From positions 1 to 10,668 of the forward strand of contig JALZVC010000045.1 in NCBI GenBank assembly GCA_023301205.1: DNA of 10,668 bases, written 5' to 3'. The translations under genes and the position numbers were made by a program. The notes under the pieces were generated by a model. The model made no database searches. It had not been told where the DNA came from and was given only the letters and a program-made list of their open reading frames with translations. The DNA is from Flavobacteriaceae bacterium (GTDB lineage Bacteria; Bacteroidota; Bacteroidia; Flavobacteriales; Flavobacteriaceae). Shown one piece after another: positions 1-7,318 of the stretch; position 1 is the stretch's first letter, and every line of letters starts with the position of its first letter.

Positions 1-959
1 GTACCATCCATGTTAATGGTTGCGCCTACTGGTAACACAAAACTAGCTACTTCTTCTTCTACGCCTAAATGCTCTGTAACACGTTCCATCGTTACAGGTA
101 GTGTCGCAGCACTCGAACTTGTAGAAAAGGCGAGTAATTGAGCTGGCGCTATTCCACGAAGGAAAAACGAAGGTGACTTTTTAGTAAATACTTTTACTAG
201 CACTAAATAAACGCCAATCATCAATGCAAGTCCACCTACTACACACAGACCATACATCGCTAATGCGGCAAACAAGTCTGGGCTGGGAGACTCGACGACT
301 AATGCCGCTAATAATGCAAACACCCCATAAGGCGCAGCCAGCATTATAAGGTCTACCATTTTTAATATGACTTCATTTACACCATCAAAAAAGTTTTTAA
401 CGGTTCTCCCTTTCTCTTCTGGGATTAGTATGAGCGCAATACCAAAGAATACCGCAAAGAAAATCACTTGAAGCATATTTCTATTATTACTAGTAGCTGC
501 AACAATATTATCTGGCACAAGATCTATTAAGGCTTGCAAAGGGCCTGACTCCTGCTGTTTTTTAGCAGCCGCAGCTTTCATGCTGGCATCTCCACCGTAG
601 GCCTGAACCAATTCATTCCGGGTTTCTTCGGTGATTGTTTTCCCTGGTTGTATTACATTAACCACAAATAAACCAATAGTTACCGCTAACACCGTGGTGA
701 CAACATAGGTTATTATGGTTCGAGTTCCCATTTTTGAAAGACTCGAAATATCTTTTAAATCTGTTATACCTTTAATAAGCGCAGCTAAAATTAATGGTAT
801 CGCAATGAGTTTTAAAGACTTAATAAAAATAGTTCCAAAAGGTTTTATCCAATCTCCTATAAATTCTGGACCCCAAGAAAAGTTAGTGAAAATTAAAGCA
901 AAAATAACTCCAAGAGCCATTCCGATTAATATTTGCCAGTGTAATGCTAATTTTTTCAT
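1..959 (-). CDS. Dicarboxylate/amino acid:cation symporter (DAACS family), C-terminus cut off by window edge
   Basis: Inner-membrane secondary transporter of the glutamate/C4-dicarboxylate:cation symporter family, which takes up acidic amino acids or dicarboxylates with Na+ or H+. My translation from the ATG at 959 gives 319 whole codons and then runs off the left edge. It shows repeated hydrophobic spans, the serine-rich hairpin HP1 motif SSSAATLPVT (about residues 281-290) and the cation-binding NMDG motif (316-319) on TM7. The family is usually 400-480 residues, so HP2 and TM8 are missing; TM8 holds the residues that decide substrate choice. Glutamate/aspartate versus C4-dicarboxylate therefore cannot be settled. 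A polar, alanine/lysine-rich loop (about 105-145) separates early helices. The start lies 29 bp after the aroC stop, with no terminator between them, so co-transcription with aroC is likely. The family assignment is firm; the substrate is not. Confidence 0.93.
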   Translation of the reverse strand, partial: MKKLALHWQILIGMALGVIFALIFTNFSWGPEFIGDWIKPFGTIFIKSLKLIAIPLILAALIKGITDLKDISSLSKMGTRTIITYVVTTVLAVTIGLFVVNVIQPGKTITEETRNELVQAYGGDASMKAAAAKKQQESGPLQALIDLVPDNIVAATSNNRNMLQVIFFAVFFGIALILIPEEKGRTVKNFFDGVNEVILKMVDLIMLAAPYGVFALLAALVVESPSPDLFAALAMYGLCVVGGLALMIGVYLVLVKVFTKKSPSFFLRGIAPAQLLAFSTSSSAATLPVTMERVTEHLGVEEEVASFVLPVGATINMDG

Positions 960-988
960 ATTTCTACTGCTATAATTTTATAATAAAC

Positions 989-2053
989 TTAAATTTTTGA
1001 GATTTTATTTACTAGCCAATAGTCTGCTAACACAAGAGCAGCCATCGCCTCTACGATAGGCACCGCTCGTGGCACAACGCAAGGATCGTGACGGCCTTTT
1101 CCTTTCATTTCTACAGTATTGCCTTTCTGGTCAATGGTTTCTTGAGCTTGCATAATGGTTGCTACAGGCTTAAACGCCACATCAAAGTAAATAGCCTCTC
1201 CATTACTTATACCACCTTGAATCCCTCCGCTATAATTAGATTTTGTGCTACCATCTTCATTAAAAAGATCGTTATGTGCGCTACCCTTCATCTGTGTACC
1301 GTCAAATCCACTTCCATATTGAAATCCTTTTACCGCATTTATGGATAACATAGCGGAACCCAGAGCTGCATGTAATTTATCAAATACAGGTTCGCCCAAC
1401 CCAATAGGACAATTTTCAATCACACAACTAATAACGCCTCCTATCGTATCACCTTCTTTTCTAATCTGCTTGATATAGTTTTCCATTTCTACTGCCATTG
1501 CAGCGTCTGCAGTTCGTACAGGATTTTTTTCTATTTCTAAAAAGTCCAAATCTTGATATCTTTTCTGCAATTGCAAACTCCCTACGCTAGATACATAAGC
1601 AGTAATCTTTATGTCTTTAACTAACTGTTTTGCAATGGCACCCGCCACTACTCTACAAGCAGTCTCTCGTGCTGAAGAACGACCACCACCCCGATAATCA
1701 CGAACACCATATTTTTTATCATAGGTATAATCTGCGTGTGACGGTCTGTATTGATCTTTTATATGACTATAGTCTTTAGCTTTTTGATTTGTGTTTTCAA
1801 TAATAAAACCAATAGATGTGCCAGTAGTTACACCTTCAAAAATTCCGCTTAAAAAACGAACCTCATCCTCTTCTTTACGTTGGGTAACTATAGAAGATTG
1901 ACCAGGCTTACGACGTTGCATTTCTGCCTGTATCGCTTCAAAATCTATAAAAAGACCCGCTGGACATCCGTCAATCACACCACCAATAGCTACTCCGTGA
2001 GACTCACCAAAAGTGGTCAATTTAAAGATATTTCCGAAGCTATTACCTGCCAT
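989..2053 (-). CDS. aroC: Chorismate synthase
   Basis: Catalyses the last shikimate-pathway step, anti-1,4-elimination of phosphate from 5-enolpyruvylshikimate-3-phosphate to give chorismate. It needs reduced FMN although there is no net redox change, and it acts in the cytoplasm as a homotetramer. The 354-residue product has the normal family length. It carries all three signatures: TFGESHG near the N-terminus (His19), [15 protein letters not shown] followed by [13 protein letters not shown] (residues 102-131, with His106), and [18 protein letters not shown] (about 320-337). The two histidines correspond to the catalytic pair known in this enzyme. The start MAGNSFGN is the usual N-terminus in Bacteroidota. 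The upstream side is a divergent intergenic region shared with the lipoprotein gene; the downstream side is the symporter gene after 29 bp. No other aro gene is nearby, as is common in this phylum. Confidence 0.99.
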   Translation of the reverse strand: MAGNSFGNIFKLTTFGESHGVAIGGVIDGCPAGLFIDFEAIQAEMQRRKPGQSSIVTQRKEEDEVRFLSGIFEGVTTGTSIGFIIENTNQKAKDYSHIKDQYRPSHADYTYDKKYGVRDYRGGGRSSARETACRVVAGAIAKQLVKDIKITAYVSSVGSLQLQKRYQDLDFLEIEKNPVRTADAAMAVEMENYIKQIRKEGDTIGGVISCVIENCPIGLGEPVFDKLHAALGSAMLSINAVKGFQYGSGFDGTQMKGSAHNDLFNEDGSTKSNYSGGIQGGISNGEAIYFDVAFKPVATIMQAQETIDQKGNTVEMKGKGRHDPCVVPRAVPIVEAMAALVLADYWLVNKISKI

Positions 2054-2168
2054 ACTATTTCTTAGACATTAATTTTTGTGTTATAACAATATTATAAAAT
2101 AATATACAGTTGCACTTCAATAAAACCATTTAATTTAGTAATCTTACATTTGTAAAAAATTACTAAAA
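2054..2168. promoter_or_regulatory. Divergent promoter region between aroC and the lipoprotein gene
   Basis: This 115-bp AT-rich stretch separates two genes read outwards, so it must hold both promoters unless one is read from inside a gene. On the minus strand, TAATATTG (2087-2094) is a one-mismatch version of the Bacteroidota -7 element TAnnTTTG, with a TTG at 2118-2120 after a rather long 23-bp spacer. A perfect 10-bp palindrome TGTTATAACA (2079-2088) overlaps the end of that element and could be an operator, or chance in AT-rich DNA. A second AT-only inverted repeat lies at 2089-2094/2100-2105. I see no Shine-Dalgarno sequence ahead of either start. Confidence 0.45.
2145..2152 (+). promoter_or_regulatory. 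Candidate -7 promoter element of the lipoprotein gene
   Basis: TACATTTG matches the Bacteroidota (sigma ABfr) -7 consensus TAnnTTTG at every fixed position and ends 16 bp before the ATG at 2169. That would give a very short, A-rich leader. No good TTG -33 element sits at the usual distance; the nearest TTG is at 2110-2112, too far upstream. The call rests on the -7 match and its position only. Confidence 0.45.
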
Positions 2169-2975
2169 ATGAAGTTCAACTATTTTATATTAATATTCCT
2201 CTCTTTTAGCCTTTATTCTTGTGATTCTGATGATGATTCTGATGGTGATAATGATACGACTCAAGCAAATCTTGATTTTTTCCCATTGACGGCTAATTCA
2301 AACTGGACGTACAACAATCAAAACGACCAAGCAGGGCCCTCTCAAGACTCACTATATGTGGCAGGTACTGAAATGCAAAACAACACAATCTACACCAATC
2401 TAGAGGCGGCAGTACCTGCAGCGGCCTTTATGACGCAGTTTTTGTCTACAAATATTGTAAGAACGACAGATACACAATTATTTATAGACGGTGCATTAGG
2501 TGCTCCTATAGATGGTTTACCAGATATTACGTTGCCCCTTAATGACTTTGTGCTTTATGACACGGCTGTTGATATTAGCGTAGATCCTATTCTAGGATTA
2601 AGTACGGGAAGTATTACTCAAGATATTATGGAAATTCCTGTAGAAATTAATTACGGAATTACGAGCACTATGCTTATGACTCCTAATGATGCAGATGAAT
2701 CTGGAGCAGAAGTATCCTCAGAACTACGTGTAGAAATGGAAATCGTTGCTATGGTACCAGTTGGGCCTATTACTATCCCTTTTACAATTTTAGAGTCGCA
2801 AGATGTCTTAGTAGTGACCAATGTATATACAGACGGCATTGGATTAACAAGTTCTTTAGCACTGGTTAGCTTCACACTAGAGGATCTTAGTGGTTTAGGA
2901 GTAGATTTACCTTTTCCAGAAAATAGCTCGACCACCAGCTCGCAGACGATTAACACGTTCTCTATTGGTGAGTAA
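2169..2975 (+). CDS. Predicted surface-exposed lipoprotein of unknown function
   Basis: The only plus-strand gene in the window, 268 residues. It starts with a short basic N-terminus, a hydrophobic stretch and the lipobox LYSC, so Cys18 should be lipidated after signal peptidase II cleavage. The next residues, DSDDDSDGDND, are strongly acidic. In flavobacteria and Bacteroides such Ser/Asp-rich tails just after the cysteine act as a lipoprotein export signal that sends the protein to the cell surface. The mature part begins with FFPLTANSNWTY, a motif I associate with many Bacteroidota lipoproteins of the 'FPL..GN.W.Y' type. The rest looks beta-rich, with few Lys or Arg and many Thr, Ile and Val. 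I recognise no catalytic motif and do not assign a function. Its 3' end overlaps the convergent dehydrogenase gene by 14 bp. Confidence 0.85.
   Translation: MKFNYFILIFLSFSLYSCDSDDDSDGDNDTTQANLDFFPLTANSNWTYNNQNDQAGPSQDSLYVAGTEMQNNTIYTNLEAAVPAAAFMTQFLSTNIVRTTDTQLFIDGALGAPIDGLPDITLPLNDFVLYDTAVDISVDPILGLSTGSITQDIMEIPVEINYGITSTMLMTPNDADESGAEVSSELRVEMEIVAMVPVGPITIPFTILESQDVLVVTNVYTDGIGLTSSLALVSFTLEDLSGLGVDLPFPENSSTTSSQTINTFSIGE
2223..2255 (+). repeat. Asp/Ser codon repeat right after the lipobox cysteine
   Basis: Two near-identical 12-bp units, GATTCTGATGAT and GATTCTGATGGT (2223-2234 and 2235-2246, one mismatch), are followed by GATAATGAT. They encode DSDD-DSDG-DND, directly after the lipidated Cys codon at 2220-2222. 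The repeat makes up the acidic tail that probably serves as the surface-export signal. It may have grown by replication slippage, since 12-bp steps keep the frame. Confidence 0.7.
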
Positions 2976-5883
2976 TACGTAGTGCTTGTCGCAAAATAGT
3001 CACTGGATGCAGTGCTTGCTTTTGTGTTCCATCTTTTATCTGATGGCGACAACTTGTTCCATTTGCTGAGATAAGCACTTCTGGTGCGCATTTGTTGATC
3101 GCAGGAAATAAACGTTGCCCTCCTATTCTCATGCTAATCTCATAATGCTCCTTCTCGTAGCCAAAACTACCTGCCATACCGCAGCAGCCGGCATTAATGA
3201 TAGTGGGGGTGTATTGCTTTGGAAAGTTTAAAATATCAAACGTGTACTTTGTGTTGCTCAATGCCTTCTGGTGGCAATGCACGTGAACCTTTATTGTTTT
3301 ATTTTCTTCGGAAAATTGGTCAGTTTTTATATTTCCTTTTTCCATTTCATTAGCTAAAAACTCTTCAATCAAATAGGTGTTTTTAGAAAGTTTGTTCGCT
3401 CCATCTTTATCATCAGCTAAACGAAGGTATTCATCTCGAAAACCTAAAATAGCAGAAGGCTCTATTCCCACCAAAGGAGCCTTGCTAGTCACCACGTTTT
3501 TTAATGCTGAAATATTTTTGTCAATTTCTATTTTGGCCTCATCCAAAAACCCTTTAGATAATAACGCGCGTGCGCTGTCTAGTGCAGTAATAACTTTGAC
3601 TTTATAACCTAAACCTTTTAAAAGTTCGAAACTATCAATAGCTATAGTTACATCTTGATAATTAGAAAACTCATCTACAAAAAGCACAACATTAAAGCCA
3701 TATCTAACTATCTTATTTTTATTATTATAAATGTGTTTATCAAAAGTCAAACTTGAATACTTAGGAATACTTCTTTTAAGATGAACACCACTCCAACCTT
3801 TAACGAATTTTGTGGTTAGCGTACCTCTTAATACTGCATTTGCTAATCGAGGAACTAAAGCTGCTTTCTTGGCATAATTTGTACTAAAAGCAAACAGTTT
3901 TGTCGCACGTGTTGGTTCATTTGTTTTGTGATATTGGTGTAAAAACTCTGTTTTTGCACTTGCCATATCGACATTACTCGGGCATTCACTAGCGCAGGCT
4001 TTACAGCTTATACACAAATCAAACACATTTTTTAAATCTTCTGAGTCATATGCATTTAGTGCATCTGGTTTTGACAGTGCCTCGCGCAACACGTTTGCTC
4101 TACCGCGTGTGCTATCTTTTTCGTCTTTTGTAACGTGATAGCTGGGACACATTACACCAGTGGTATTCTCGGTTTTTCTGCAATCTCCACTCCCATTACA
4201 CTTTTCTGCCAATCTTAATAAACCTTGAGAATCACTAAAATCCATTTTAGTTATGGGCTCAGGCACTACTATATTTGAGGTGGTTCTTAAATGCGCATCC
4301 ATTGGTTGTGCATCCACTATCTTTCCTGGATTAAATATGTGGTGTGGATCAAAGACTGTTTTTATCGCTTTAAATAGGTTATAATTAGTTTCCCCTACGA
4401 GCATAGGAATAAACTCACTTCTCACAATACCATCCCCGTGTTCTCCAGAAAATGAGCCTTTATACTTTTTCACCAATTGAGCAACCGCAGTTGTAATCGC
4501 TCTAAACGCAACAACATCGGATTCATTTTTTAGATTAAGAATGGGCCTTAAATGCAGTTCGCCAGCACCAGCGTGGGCATAATAGACTGCATCTTGCTTA
4601 AAATCTTCCATTAATGCCCTAAACTCTTTGATATAGCTTGGTAAATCTGATAAAGCCACAGCAGTATCTTCAATACAGGCCACAGCTTTTCTATCACCTA
4701 CCATATTTCCTAGAAGACCAAGACCGGCTTCTCGCAGCTCCATTGCCATGTCAATTTCGCCACCTTTTAAAACTGGAGAAGCATACGCTAACTCACTAAT
4801 TAAAAGACTATTAGTTAATTGCTCAATCTGCTGTTCTACGTCTTCTTCTTCACTTCCTCTAACCTCTAATAGTAGAACGGCTCTTGGATTACCTGCTACA
4901 AAAAATCGATATGGATCATATTTCTTATTGGATTTTGTGCAGTTTAAAATCGTATCATCTAACATCTCGCAACTGTAAAGCTTGTGCTTCATTGCTGTAA
5001 TAACATCCAACATACAGTCATCCACAGTATTGTAATGCGCCACAACCATCCTTTTATGTGCAGGGGGTAAAACATCTAATTGTAGGGTGATTTCTGTTGT
5101 AAACGCCAAGGTTCCTTCGCTACCCGTTAACAGACTACACAGGTTAAATGGTTTTTCACCACCAAAGAGTGCTGTATCTAGCAATGCATCTACGGCGTAA
5201 CCAGTATTTCTGCGATGAATCTCAGGTTTAGGGAATTGCGCTACAATTTCATTAGCAACATCGGGATTAGAAAGTTGCGAATACACGGTGTCGTATATTT
5301 TCCCTACAAGAGCATTTTCTTTTTGCTTTTCTAGAACTTCTTTTTCTTTGATATTTCCGAAGTAAACCTCAGCACCATTTGCCAATACCGTTTTTAAACC
5401 AAGTACCTTATCACGGGTAGTCCCATATCTAATACTGGTGGTTCCGCTTGAATTGTTCCCTACCATCCCTCCTATCATACACCTATTTGAAGTTGAGGTG
5501 TTTGGCCCAAAAAACAAACCAAAGGGCGCTAAATAGGTGTTTAATTCATCTCGAATAACACCTGGTTGCACCGTGATAGTTCTGTTCTCTTTATCAAGCG
5601 CCAGTATTTTTGTAAAATATTTTGACACATCAACAATAATCCCCTCACCTACGCATTGCCCTGCGAGAGAAGTTCCAGCTGTTCTTGGTACTAAAGACGT
5701 TTTGTGTGTGGTAGCGAAGGCTATCAATTGCTGTATCCCCTTTGTAGACTTCGGAAACGCTACAGCCATTGGCATTTTCATATAGACAGAAGCATCTGTT
5801 GCATAGAGCGTTCTATGCAAAGAATCGTATTTAAAATCACCATCAAAGGTCTCTTTAAACGATTTAAAAAGTTTATCTGTCAT
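2962..5883 (-). CDS. FAD-binding and (Fe-S)-binding 2-hydroxyacid dehydrogenase (YdiJ / D-lactate dehydrogenase-like)
   Basis: A 973-residue three-part flavoprotein. The N-terminal FAD_binding_4 domain (about 35-270) has PRTAGTSLAGQ (66-76) and GNNSSGTTSIRYG (142-154). The FAD-oxidase C-terminal domain (about 275-525) has HAGAGELHLRP, SGEHGDGIVRSE (479-490) and FNPGKIVD (517-524). A 4Fe-4S region follows, with Cys562, 568 and 579 ending in MCPSYHVT, then CISCKACASECP (Cys624, 627, 630, 634). The C-terminal CCG/GlpC-like domain has HCHQKAL (869-875), AGCCGMAGSFGYE (898-910) and GTSCRHQ. This order is that of E. coli YdiJ-type enzymes, which oxidise D-2-hydroxyacids such as D-lactate or D-2-hydroxyglutarate and pass electrons on, probably to quinones. 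The substrate cannot be decided here. It has no signal peptide, so it is cytoplasmic or peripheral to the inner membrane. It looks monocistronic, between the terminator upstream and a convergent gene downstream. Confidence 0.93.
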   Translation of the reverse strand: MTDKLFKSFKETFDGDFKYDSLHRTLYATDASVYMKMPMAVAFPKSTKGIQQLIAFATTHKTSLVPRTAGTSLAGQCVGEGIIVDVSKYFTKILALDKENRTITVQPGVIRDELNTYLAPFGLFFGPNTSTSNRCMIGGMVGNNSSGTTSIRYGTTRDKVLGLKTVLANGAEVYFGNIKEKEVLEKQKENALVGKIYDTVYSQLSNPDVANEIVAQFPKPEIHRRNTGYAVDALLDTALFGGEKPFNLCSLLTGSEGTLAFTTEITLQLDVLPPAHKRMVVAHYNTVDDCMLDVITAMKHKLYSCEMLDDTILNCTKSNKKYDPYRFFVAGNPRAVLLLEVRGSEEEDVEQQIEQLTNSLLISELAYASPVLKGGEIDMAMELREAGLGLLGNMVGDRKAVACIEDTAVALSDLPSYIKEFRALMEDFKQDAVYYAHAGAGELHLRPILNLKNESDVVAFRAITTAVAQLVKKYKGSFSGEHGDGIVRSEFIPMLVGETNYNLFKAIKTVFDPHHIFNPGKIVDAQPMDAHLRTTSNIVVPEPITKMDFSDSQGLLRLAEKCNGSGDCRKTENTTGVMCPSYHVTKDEKDSTRGRANVLREALSKPDALNAYDSEDLKNVFDLCISCKACASECPSNVDMASAKTEFLHQYHKTNEPTRATKLFAFSTNYAKKAALVPRLANAVLRGTLTTKFVKGWSGVHLKRSIPKYSSLTFDKHIYNNKNKIVRYGFNVVLFVDEFSNYQDVTIAIDSFELLKGLGYKVKVITALDSARALLSKGFLDEAKIEIDKNISALKNVVTSKAPLVGIEPSAILGFRDEYLRLADDKDGANKLSKNTYLIEEFLANEMEKGNIKTDQFSEENKTIKVHVHCHQKALSNTKYTFDILNFPKQYTPTIINAGCCGMAGSFGYEKEHYEISMRIGGQRLFPAINKCAPEVLISANGTSCRHQIKDGTQKQALHPVTILRQALRITHQ

Positions 5884-6127
5884 AGATACGTTTTACAAAA
5901 CTTAAAAATAGGAAAAAGATATGGTTAAATTTATGAAACGTACAGTAGGTGATTAACAATTAACGCTAAATTATCCCTTTATGAAGCAGGGGCTTTTAGT
6001 AATCAAGTTCTGGAGATATAAAGACGATTTTAAATTCGCCTTAAGAATTCTATATCAATTTAATTATGAAAATTACTGAAAGAAAAAGGCTCTTTGTTAT
6101 AAAGAGCCTTTTTAGTTTGTACTAGTA
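5884..6127. other. 244-bp intergenic region between bshA and the dehydrogenase gene
   Basis: This is the longest stretch without a recognised gene. The bshA terminator lies at 6083-6113. The rest (5884-6082) should carry the minus-strand promoter and leader of the dehydrogenase gene, but no element is convincing: TAAATTTA (5926-5933) is a one-mismatch -7 with a TTG-like element 23 bp upstream. On the plus strand there is a 32-codon ORF from ATG 5981 to TGA 6079 (starting MKQGLLVIKFWRYK, net positive charge) ending 3 bp before the terminator stem. It has no recognisable family and may well be chance; it is described here rather than called as a gene. I see no tRNA or known riboswitch. Confidence 0.5.
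6083..6113 (-). terminator. Rho-independent terminator downstream of bshA, probably bidirectional
   Basis: A perfect 13-bp inverted repeat, AAAAAGGCTCTTT (6083-6095) and AAAGAGCCTTTTT (6101-6113), encloses a 5-base loop. On the minus strand the stem begins 15 bp after the bshA stop and ends in TTTTT followed by CTTTC, a normal intrinsic terminator. The symmetrical A/T flanks also give a T-run on the plus strand, so it could stop transcription in both directions, although no established plus-strand gene lies upstream of it. Confidence 0.88.
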
Positions 6128-7264
6128 TTACTTCACTAATGCCTTACTGAGCGCCTCTTCGTATATTTTCTCATAGAAAGGCACAATGTTAGTGGTGTCA
6201 AATCGTTCTGCAGTCTTTTTAGCATGTTTCTTAAATACTTTTAATGTGGCATCATCTTTTAATATTTTAATGGCATTTGCCGCCATTTCATCTACCGCGC
6301 CAATTTCGCTTAAATAACCACTGACACCGTCTAAATTCACCTCAGGAAGACCACCAGCATTTGACGAGATTACAGGAACACCACTTGCCATTGCTTCTAG
6401 CGCAGCAAGTCCAAAACTCTCTTTCTCTGAAGGTAATAGAAACAGGTCTGTAAAACATAAAATTTTATCAACTTCGTTGCTGTTACCTAAGAAAACTACT
6501 TTATCCGTTAAGCCTAGTTCTTCAACTAATGCCTTTGCTGGATCTCCTTCAGGCCCCTCTCCTACTATTAATAGTTTTGATGGTATTTCTTTTTGGACTC
6601 TCGCAAAAATCTGAACGATATCAATAAGGCGTTTTACTGGGCGTAAATTACTTACATGTGTTATTATACGCTCTTCTGGAGCTGCCATTAGCTCTCGTTG
6701 ACAATCTGTATAGCTCTTCTCGTACTTCTTCATATCAATGAAGTTAGGCACGACCTCAATTTCATTATTTATAGAAAAAAGGCGTAAGGTGTCTTTTTTT
6801 AAACTTTCAGAAACAGAAGTTACTTTATCACTATTATTAATACTAAAGGTAACCGCTGGCTTGTAATGCGGGTGATTCCCCACTAAGGTAATATCTGTAC
6901 CGTGTAATGTAGTCACCATAGGGATATAAAGCCCTTCATCTTCCAACATTTTTTTTGCCATGTAACCCGCATACGCGTGTGGTATTGCATAATGGACGTG
7001 CATCATATCAATATTATAATATCTTACAGTATCTAAAAGTTTACTTGATAAAGCCAACTCATAAGGTTGATACTTGAACAACGCATAATCTGGCACTTGT
7101 ACTTCGTGAAAGTAAATGTTAGGACTTATTAAATCTAAGCGTACGGGTTGTTTGTAGGTTATAAAGTGAACTTCATGACCTCTATCTGCTAAAGCCACAC
7201 CAAGCTCTGTGGCTACTACTCCACTCCCACCAAACGTAGGATAACACACCATTGCTATTTTCAT
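6128..7264 (-). CDS. bshA: N-acetyl-alpha-D-glucosaminyl L-malate synthase (bacillithiol biosynthesis)
   Basis: A cytoplasmic GT4/GT-B glycosyltransferase that transfers GlcNAc from UDP-GlcNAc to L-malate, the first step of bacillithiol synthesis. The 378-residue length is normal. The N-terminal part is specific for BshA: CYPTFGGSGVVATELG (7-22), HEVHFITYKQPVRLD, FHEVQVPDYALFKYQPYEL and VHYAIPHA. TTLHGTDITLVG (118-129) and HVSNLRPVKR (203-212) follow. The nucleotide-sugar E-x7-E motif lies in EKESFGLAALEAM (Glu282 and Glu290), before GGLPEV. I recall the same blocks in Bacillus BshA (YpjH). The deacetylase and cysteine-adding partners (BshB, BshC) are not in the window. The start ATG is 54 bp after the GH3 fusion gene's stop with no hairpin between, so the two are probably co-transcribed. 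A strong terminator follows 15 bp after the stop. Confidence 0.96.
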   Translation of the reverse strand: MKIAMVCYPTFGGSGVVATELGVALADRGHEVHFITYKQPVRLDLISPNIYFHEVQVPDYALFKYQPYELALSSKLLDTVRYYNIDMMHVHYAIPHAYAGYMAKKMLEDEGLYIPMVTTLHGTDITLVGNHPHYKPAVTFSINNSDKVTSVSESLKKDTLRLFSINNEIEVVPNFIDMKKYEKSYTDCQRELMAAPEERIITHVSNLRPVKRLIDIVQIFARVQKEIPSKLLIVGEGPEGDPAKALVEELGLTDKVVFLGNSNEVDKILCFTDLFLLPSEKESFGLAALEAMASGVPVISSNAGGLPEVNLDGVSGYLSEIGAVDEMAANAIKILKDDATLKVFKKHAKKTAERFDTTNIVPFYEKIYEEALSKALVK

Positions 7265-7318
7265 ATATTGAATTCTTTCTATTTTCTAGACGTTGAATTA
7301 AAATCTAAACAATGTCTA

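Noticed and set aside
715..975. 86-codon plus-strand open frame over the symporter N-terminus
   Set aside because: It is antisense to the DAACS coding sequence, which carries the family motifs.
2930..3000. Terminator at the convergent gene junction
   Set aside because: No GC-rich inverted repeat with a T-run is present on either strand around the overlap.
2651..3091. 146-codon open frame on the minus strand across the lipoprotein 3' end
   Set aside because: It is antisense to the well-supported lipoprotein and overlaps the dehydrogenase end in another frame; the translation is low-complexity Ser/Thr/Lys with no family resemblance.
5941..6080. tRNA or riboswitch in the large intergenic region
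   Set aside because: I could not form a cloverleaf, and no conserved riboswitch core is recognisable on either strand.
6949..6956. A8 run (minus strand) in bshA as a phase-variation tract
   Set aside because: It encodes Ala-Lys-Lys-Met in a conserved frame; runs of eight A are common in AT-rich genomes and a housekeeping gene is an unlikely switch target.
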